Positions 58,992 through 64,000 of a stretch of 64,000 nt of DNA are shown in pieces; positions within the stretch are counted from its first letter, which is position 1; each line of letters begins with the position of its first letter. The stretch is from JBDSKH01 sp050245915. Lineage in GTDB: Bacteria; Actinomycetota; Actinomycetes; Actinomycetales; Microbacteriaceae. The position numbers and the translations under genes are program-made. Under the pieces are notes generated by a model. It was given only the letters and a program-made list of their open reading frames with translations, searched no databases and was not told the origin of the DNA. Where the stretch lies: NCBI GenBank assembly GCA_050245915.1, contig JBFWWZ010000006.1, positions 26,915 through 90,914 of the forward strand, given 5' to 3'.

Positions 58992-59970
58992 GGTCGGAGC
59001 CGGCGGGCAGCTCGACCTGGATCTCTCCGTTGTCGATCCGGACCGTGGCTCGTCGGCGAAGGCCCGCGCGGGTGATCGCGGTGATCGTTCCCGACAGACG
59101 ACCGGAAGTCGGGCGGTCGACCGGGGAGACTGCGACCGATTCGTGACGGAACACCAGCACGCCCGGTCCGTCGGGCGTGGCCTCGTCGACCGGTATCCTG
59201 CCGATTCCCGACGTGTGGATCCCGTCGCTGACGTCGCCGACGATGACGTTCTCACCCCCCATGAGTCGTGCCACGGCGAGCGAGACCGGTCGGTGAAAGA
59301 GCCGATCGACGGTGTCGTGTTGAAGCAGCTGACCGGAGTCGATGACCGCGATCCGGTCGGCGACAGCGGCGGCTTCGTCGCGATCGTGGGTGACCATGAG
59401 CACCGTGGGGGCTAGTTGGTGCCGTATCTCGCCGAGCAGTTCGTGCATTTCGTGGCGAAGTTCGGCATCGAGGGCACTGAACGGCTCGTCCAACAGCAGG
59501 ATGGTGGGGTGAGCGGCGAGGGCCCGCGCGAGCGCCACTCGTTGCTCTTGCCCGCCGGAGAGTGATCCCACCCGGCGGGGGCCGAGGTCCGCGAGGTGCA
59601 CCATGTCGAGGTACGGGCGGGCGAGTTCCCGGGCGGAGCGCCAGGACATCCCGGATGCACGGGCGGCGAACGCGACGTTGTCGATCACGGAGAAATGGGG
59701 GAACAACAGCGGGCGTTGGAACACGAGGCCGATGTTGCGACTCTCGGAGGGCACCCGCGTGACGTCGCGTCCGTTGACGAGTACCTGGCCGCCGCTGGGA
59801 TCTTCGAGACCGGCGATGATGCGCAGGATGGTGCTCTTGCCTGAGCCGCTGGGCCCGAGCAGGGCCGTGCAGGTGCCCGGGAACACGTCGAGGTTCACGC
59901 CGACCAGCGCAGGTGGCTGGTCATCGACGAAGTCCTTGCTGACGTGGCGGAGTGCGATGGCGGATGTCAT
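58927..59970 (-). CDS. ABC transporter ATPase (YnjD/PotA-like)
   Basis: 347 aa from the ATG at 59970. Walker A GPSGSGKSTILRIIAG, Q-loop VFQRPLLFPH, signature LSGGQEQRVALARALA, Walker B ILLLDEPFSALDAE and H-loop THDRDE. The C-terminal 100 residues form a TOBE-like domain (LSGTITAITRAGLRRRATVR). The ATG overlaps the permease stop (ATGA). It energises the importer encoded by the three upstream genes. Confidence 0.9.
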   Translation of the reverse strand: MTSAIALRHVSKDFVDDQPPALVGVNLDVFPGTCTALLGPSGSGKSTILRIIAGLEDPSGGQVLVNGRDVTRVPSESRNIGLVFQRPLLFPHFSVIDNVAFAARASGMSWRSARELARPYLDMVHLADLGPRRVGSLSGGQEQRVALARALAAHPTILLLDEPFSALDAELRHEMHELLGEIRHQLAPTVLMVTHDRDEAAAVADRIAVIDSGQLLQHDTVDRLFHRPVSLAVARLMGGENVIVGDVSDGIHTSGIGRIPVDEATPDGPGVLVFRHESVAVSPVDRPTSGRLSGTITAITRAGLRRRATVRIDNGEIQVELPAGSDLSVADSVTVDLPLEIVSVVPM

Positions 59971-60836
59971 GGGTGTCTTCCGGTTCGGACGAGGGCGACC
60001 AAGATGGCGACGGGCGGGATGAGCGCGGCGAGCGAGAGAACGGCGACGGCCGAGTCGTTGCCGGTTCCGGCAGCCAGCGAGGCGGTGATCATCGGCAGCG
60101 TGACCATCTGCCCCCCGCCGATGATCAGCGTGACGACGTAGTCGCTCCACCCGACGAGAAACGCCAGAAAGGCCGCACGGGAGAGGGCCGGTGCGAGCAG
60201 CGGCAGGTGAACCGCCGCGAGCACCCGGGTCGTCGACGCGCCCAGCGTGCGCGCCTGTTCTTCAAAGCCGAGGTCGTGGGCGGCATAGGCGGTGCGCAAC
60301 GTGAACACGGTGTAGGGCAGGGCGACGACCACGAGCACAAATACCACACCGACGAGAGGTGGGATGTGGGCCCGTAGCAGCATGACGTTCGTGCCGAGGA
60401 TCGCTGCGAACGGGGGAATTGCGAGCGGGGCGAAGAGCAAGCCGGTGACGACCTTGGGAACGGGGGCCCACCCCATGACCAAGCCTCGAGCGGCAATCGC
60501 GCCGATCGGGGTGGCGATCACGGCGACCGCGAACCCGAGAAGGAGGGAACGGGCAAGTGCGGCAGGGGCGCCCGCCGCGATCGCCGAAGCCAGACCGTCG
60601 GTGCCCCACGCGGTCGGCACCGGCGCCGGGTAGGACCACCTGTCGGCGAACGACCACAGGGCCAACGGCAGCAGCGGAAGGGCGAACCACCCGATCAGGA
60701 GAACCGCGACGACGGCGCGACCCAGGCGGGATCCGAGGCGGGAGGCGGTCAGCGGCCGCCCGGGGTCGCCGGGTAGCCGCAGCCGGTTGGCTGCGCGCGG
60801 CGCGCCGGGGGTCAGTCCCCGGGTGGTGATCGTCAT
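59967..60836 (-). CDS. ABC transporter permease
   Basis: 289 aa from the ATG at 60836 overlapping the previous stop. Six membrane helices with the EAA-type loop EEQARTLGASTTRVLAAVHL, which contacts the ATPase. It pairs with the permease upstream to form the channel. Confidence 0.87.
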   Translation of the reverse strand: MTITTRGLTPGAPRAANRLRLPGDPGRPLTASRLGSRLGRAVVAVLLIGWFALPLLPLALWSFADRWSYPAPVPTAWGTDGLASAIAAGAPAALARSLLLGFAVAVIATPIGAIAARGLVMGWAPVPKVVTGLLFAPLAIPPFAAILGTNVMLLRAHIPPLVGVVFVLVVVALPYTVFTLRTAYAAHDLGFEEQARTLGASTTRVLAAVHLPLLAPALSRAAFLAFLVGWSDYVVTLIIGGGQMVTLPMITASLAAGTGNDSAVAVLSLAALIPPVAILVALVRTGRHP

Positions 60837-61672
60837 CGCCACACCGCCATGCGACGTAGCGCGAGGGATGCCAGCGCCACGGTGACCAGAGACAGTGCCA
60901 CCATCACGACGGCGATCGCTGCCGACTCGGTTCGTGAGGTCAGGCTCACGTCGTTGAACAGCCGAATCGCCATCACCGCGAGCGGTTCCGGGTACGTGCG
61001 ACCGAGCAACCATGCAACCTCATACGACCCGAGGGTGTAGATGAACGCGATTGTGGAGGCGACGACCAGCGACGGTGCGGCGAGCGGGAGGAAGATCATC
61101 CGCATCCGAGTAGCTCGGGCCGCGCCGAGCAGGGCCGCGGGCTCGTCGAATTGTGCGACTCGGGTGAGGAGGGTGCCGGCGACGACGACGGCGACGAAGG
61201 CCGACTCCTTCCACGCGTACTCCGCGATGACGGCCACCCACCAGGGCCCGCCGACCAAGGGCGGCCATGCGCCGGGCTCGATGACGAGCAGGCGCGGGAG
61301 AACGCCCGCGTCCGCGAGTAGCAGCCCGATGCTGGCGGCGCCGATCAGATGGGGGATGCTGACCGTGGCCGCTCCGAGCGCACCGAGAAGCCTGCCCAGC
61401 GTTTTGCCCGAGACGATCACCAGCGCTGTCAACGCACCGACCAGCGCAGCGATCAGGGTGGATGCCGCCGCGATGCCCACCGAGATCCCGACACCCATCG
61501 GGAGGTCGGGCCCCACCGCCGCATAGGCATCGAGGTTGAGGCGAACGGGGCCGATCAGCGGCATCAGGCCTGTGCTCTGCAAGACGGCCGACCCGAGCCC
61601 GCCGATGACCACGACGATCACCGGAAGGAGGGCGACGACGAGAAGAATCCGAGCGCCTCGCATCGGAGTCAC
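60833..61672 (-). CDS. ABC transporter permease
   Basis: 279 aa from the GTG at 61672 overlapping the binding-protein stop (GTGA); an ATG at 61663 is the alternative. Six membrane helices and an EAA loop EPAALLGAARATRMRMIFLP. It is the first permease of the importer. Confidence 0.86.
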   Translation of the reverse strand: MTPMRGARILLVVALLPVIVVVIGGLGSAVLQSTGLMPLIGPVRLNLDAYAAVGPDLPMGVGISVGIAAASTLIAALVGALTALVIVSGKTLGRLLGALGAATVSIPHLIGAASIGLLLADAGVLPRLLVIEPGAWPPLVGGPWWVAVIAEYAWKESAFVAVVVAGTLLTRVAQFDEPAALLGAARATRMRMIFLPLAAPSLVVASTIAFIYTLGSYEVAWLLGRTYPEPLAVMAIRLFNDVSLTSRTESAAIAVVMVALSLVTVALASLALRRMAVWR

Positions 61673-62925
61673 CGGATGGGAACCCCGGTCCGCCACCCCT
61701 CGTCGAGAGCAGGCACCCAGGCCGCCGCCAGTTCGGGGTTGGCATTCCGGGAGAGGACATCGAAGGACGGCACGACGGTCGACTCGGGCAGCTCGGCGAA
61801 CCGCTGCTGCTCAGGCTCGGTCAACTGGTCCAGGTCGAGCACGGTGAATTGTCCCCAGACGGCAGGGTCCGCCTTGGCAACTTGCTGGTCCACCGAAAGC
61901 GCCAGGTTGGCGACCACCATGGCACCGGCCGCATGAGCGGCGTTGGAAGGGATGGCGAGGAAGCTGGCGTTGCCGAGAGTGCCGTCCGACAGGCTCAGGA
62001 CCCGGGTTTCGGGTGGATAGGTGCCGTCCTCGACGAGCTTGGTCAGCGTCGCGGGCCCGTAGGTCATGGTCAGGTCGATCTGACCGTCGGCGTACAGCTG
62101 ATTCAGCTGGTCGGAATCGGCTGGATAGGTGTCGCCACCCCGCCACAACGAGGGGGCAAGATCGGCGAGTGTCGCGTAGAGCGCGGGGCTGAGCTCGTCG
62201 AACGCGGCTGACGAGTACTCGGCGGGCACGTTCTCGTAGCCCCCGGAGACGCTGTAGAGCACCTGGCGGATGAACGCCGACCCGGTGAAGTCCGGCGGCG
62301 CCGGGTAGGTGAACCGTCCGGGGTTCGCCTCGGCCCACTCCAGGACGCCGGCGACCGTGGTCGGGGGTTCGGTGACGACGGCGGCGTTGTAGGCGATGCT
62401 GAACTGCGCCTTGCTCCAGGGCGCTTCGCAGCCGTCGACGGGGGTGCCGAAGTCATTGCTCAGCAGCGGGTCGGTGGCCGAGACATTGTCCATGTTGGGC
62501 AGCAGCTCGGTCCAGTCGCACAGCCAGGCGCCGGCCTCCTTGCCGGTGCGGAAGTTGTCGCCGTTGACCCAGACGAGGTCGACCGACCCGTCCGTGGTGC
62601 GACCGGCTTGCAGTTCGCTGAGCACCCGGTTGAGAGCGTCTTTGGTGTCGGTGATCGGGATTCGGTTGAGGGTAACGCCTTCCTCGGCCGCGGCGGGGGC
62701 GAGTACGGAATCGATGTAGCTGTTGCCCTGCTCGTCGCCGCCGTACATCCAGAGATTGACGGTTTGGCCCTTCGCGGCGGCAGTCACCTCATCCCAGTCG
62801 GAGAAGTTCGTGGCGGTGCCGGCCGCTGGGGCCGCACAGCCGGCAAGGCCGATCATCCCGGCGAGCGCGAGAGCGGCGAGACCGAAGTTGCGCGGAGACT
62901 GGAGCTGGATGCGATTGGAGGGCAT
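61669..62925 (-). CDS. YnjB-like extracellular solute-binding lipoprotein
   Basis: 418 aa from the ATG at 62925. Signal peptide with lipobox LAGCAAP. The mature part resembles the YnjB group: LWMYGGDEQGNSYIDSVLAP, ITDTKDALNRVLSELQAGRT, LVWVNGDNFRTGKEAGAW, SNDFGTPVDGCEAPWSKAQF and ADPAVWGQFTVLDL. YnjBCD importers have no firmly established substrate (thiamine-like or polyamine-like have been suggested). It heads the operon and is divergent from the ProV-like gene. Confidence 0.82.
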   Translation of the reverse strand: MPSNRIQLQSPRNFGLAALALAGMIGLAGCAAPAAGTATNFSDWDEVTAAAKGQTVNLWMYGGDEQGNSYIDSVLAPAAAEEGVTLNRIPITDTKDALNRVLSELQAGRTTDGSVDLVWVNGDNFRTGKEAGAWLCDWTELLPNMDNVSATDPLLSNDFGTPVDGCEAPWSKAQFSIAYNAAVVTEPPTTVAGVLEWAEANPGRFTYPAPPDFTGSAFIRQVLYSVSGGYENVPAEYSSAAFDELSPALYATLADLAPSLWRGGDTYPADSDQLNQLYADGQIDLTMTYGPATLTKLVEDGTYPPETRVLSLSDGTLGNASFLAIPSNAAHAAGAMVVANLALSVDQQVAKADPAVWGQFTVLDLDQLTEPEQQRFAELPESTVVPSFDVLSRNANPELAAAWVPALDEGWRTGVPIR

Positions 62926-63081
62926 GAAGGGCTTTCGCGTCAAAGGCGGCACGGGGACATTTCGACGCTATGGGTTGGACTGGTGGGTCTCGGTGTTCTG
63001 GCTCACAGAAGCTCGCGCCGTGCGCTTCTAGCCTTGGAGCGTGTCAATCTCAACGACTCGTACCACGCGTTGCGGCATCAG

Positions 63082-63906
63082 ATGATCGAGTTTCGTTCGG
63101 TCTCGAAGAAGTTCGGTGACGGAACAGTCGCGGTGGAGGACTTCAGCCTTGTCATTCCCTCAATGAAGACCACCGTCTTGGTCGGATCATCGGGCAGCGG
63201 CAAGACGACCCTGCTGCGCATGATCAATCGCATGGTCGAAGCCAGCTCCGGGGCGATCGAGATCGACGGGAAGAGCATCTTCGATCGTGACCCGGTCTCT
63301 CTGCGCCGAAGCATCGGCTACGTGATGCAGAACTCGGGGCTGTTGCCACATTTCAAGGTGATCGACAATGTGGCAACGGTGCCGGTCTTGAGCAGGACGC
63401 CGCGCAAGGTCGCGCGGGCCCGGGCCCTCGAGTTGCTCGACACCGTCGGCCTCAGCCGCAACCTCGCCGACCGATACCCCGGCCAGCTCTCGGGCGGGCA
63501 GCAGCAGCGCGTGGGCGTGGCGAGGGGGCTTGCCGCCAATCCGAACATCCTGCTCATGGACGAGCCCTTCGGTGCGGTCGACCCTATCGTTCGCGCCGAG
63601 CTCCAGCAGGAGACGATGCGTCTTCAGCGCGACCTCAAAAAGACGATCGTCTTCGTCACGCACGACATCGATGAGGCCTTCCTGCTCGGCGACCAGGTCG
63701 CGATTCTCGAGAAGGGCGCCAAGATCGCCCAGGTGGGCAGCCCGACAGAAATCATCGCGAATCCTGCCAGTGATTTCGTCGCGGCGTTCATCGGGATCGA
63801 CCACGGCAAGCGCGCCCTGTCGGTACGCACAACAGAGCGGGGCTCGATCCTCGTTGACAGTGAGGGCCGCGCGGCCGGGGTGCTCGTCGACGGGAAGGCG
63901 CCGTGA
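63082..63906 (+). CDS. ProV/OpuCA-like ABC ATPase
   Basis: 274 aa from the ATG at 63082; no strong ribosome site, and the frame is open upstream. Walker A GSSGSGKTTLLRMINRM, VMQNSGLLPHFKVIDNVATV, LSGGQQQRVGVARGLA and LLMDEPFGAVDPIVRAELQ are typical of quaternary-amine (glycine betaine/choline) importers. It is shorter than OpuCA enzymes with tandem CBS domains; residues after 240 (RTTERGSILVDSEGRAAGVL) look like a residual CBS-type segment. The stop overlaps the permease start (GTGA). Confidence 0.88.
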   Translation: MIEFRSVSKKFGDGTVAVEDFSLVIPSMKTTVLVGSSGSGKTTLLRMINRMVEASSGAIEIDGKSIFDRDPVSLRRSIGYVMQNSGLLPHFKVIDNVATVPVLSRTPRKVARARALELLDTVGLSRNLADRYPGQLSGGQQQRVGVARGLAANPNILLMDEPFGAVDPIVRAELQQETMRLQRDLKKTIVFVTHDIDEAFLLGDQVAILEKGAKIAQVGSPTEIIANPASDFVAAFIGIDHGKRALSVRTTERGSILVDSEGRAAGVLVDGKAP

Positions 63907-64000
63907 CCTGGATTCTCAACAACCTGCCACTCATCGGTGAGCTCACGCTCAAGCACCTGGCGCTCGCGGTGCCCCCGATTCTCATCGGGTTCATCATCTC
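63903..64000 (+). CDS. ProW/OpuCB-like ABC permease (3' partial)
   Basis: Starts at the GTG overlapping the ATPase stop and reads MTWILNNLPLIGELTLKHLA, then ALAVPPILIGFII to the window edge. The first membrane helix and the HxxL pattern are typical of osmolyte-importer permeases of the ProW type. Only 32 codons are visible. Confidence 0.8.
   Translation, partial: MTWILNNLPLIGELTLKHLALAVPPILIGFII

Noticed and set aside
1..64000. CRISPR arrays, rRNA genes and additional tRNAs
   Set aside because: No regularly spaced repeats, no rRNA-like sequence and no second cloverleaf were seen on reading through both strands, although I could not run a covariance search.

Overview
The window is high-GC actinobacterial DNA, most likely from Microbacterium or a close relative in Microbacteriaceae. 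The evidence is the gene content and order of the first 16 kb, heavy use of GTG and TTG starts, and pervasive 4-nt stop/start overlaps. No organism name can be read directly from the sequence.

Region 1 (1-16,250) is ordinary chromosome. It holds an AdnB-like helicase-nuclease (cut by the window edge), an M20 peptidase, a LysR regulator divergent from an MFS exporter, a degenerate phosphotransferase, nudC, a UvrD2-like helicase, a ThiF/TOMM-like protein, a zincin-like protein, a PDZ/Lon-like protease and a UPF0182 membrane protein. The order nudC-uvrD2-ThiF/TOMM-like-zincin-Lon-like-UPF0182 resembles the Rv3199c-Rv3193c neighbourhood of mycobacteria. The block ends in an initiator tRNA-fMet gene.

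Region 2 (16,370 to about 48,300) is an integrative conjugative element inserted at the 3' end of that tRNA. It has an excisionase and tyrosine integrase, a PIN-type toxin-antitoxin pair, a giant methylase-helicase, SSB, and a long minus-strand operon running from prim-pol and DUF2637 through a ParB-like protein to type IV secretion genes (M23/lysozyme-like protein, two DUF6112 proteins, TrbL/VirB6-like, SCO6880-like, VirB4-like, VirD4/TraG-like). I saw no relaxase and no right attachment site. Set into this backbone on the opposite strand is a lower-GC three-gene operon (25,996-30,844): an MBL-fold hydrolase, an E2-E1-JAB triple-fusion ubiquitin-like conjugation/deconjugation protein, and a patatin phospholipase. 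It resembles type II CBASS in its E1/E2, JAB and patatin parts but has no CD-NTase; it is the best candidate for a little-described defence system. Divergent from the transfer operon is a second compact cassette (44,898-47,951): ImmA/IrrE protease, multi-spanning membrane protein, alpha/beta hydrolase and HTH regulator, all joined by GTGA overlaps, with related palindromes at both ends. It may be the regulatory switch of the element.

Region 3 (48,400-57,400) is a decaying metal/redox island. It contains a 5'-truncated copC next to an IS21 transposase fragment, a CcdA-thioredoxin-DUF3179 operon, a copper P-type ATPase pseudogene with an internal deletion and a frameshift, a MerR-controlled flavin oxidoreductase plus small thioredoxin-like protein, and DUF427-SufS-SufU with an amber stop in sufU.

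Region 4 (57,500-64,000) carries a radical SAM protein, a YnjBCD-like ABC importer, and the start of a ProV/OpuC-like osmolyte importer that runs off the window. Whether regions 3 and 4 belong to the mobile element cannot be decided from this window.
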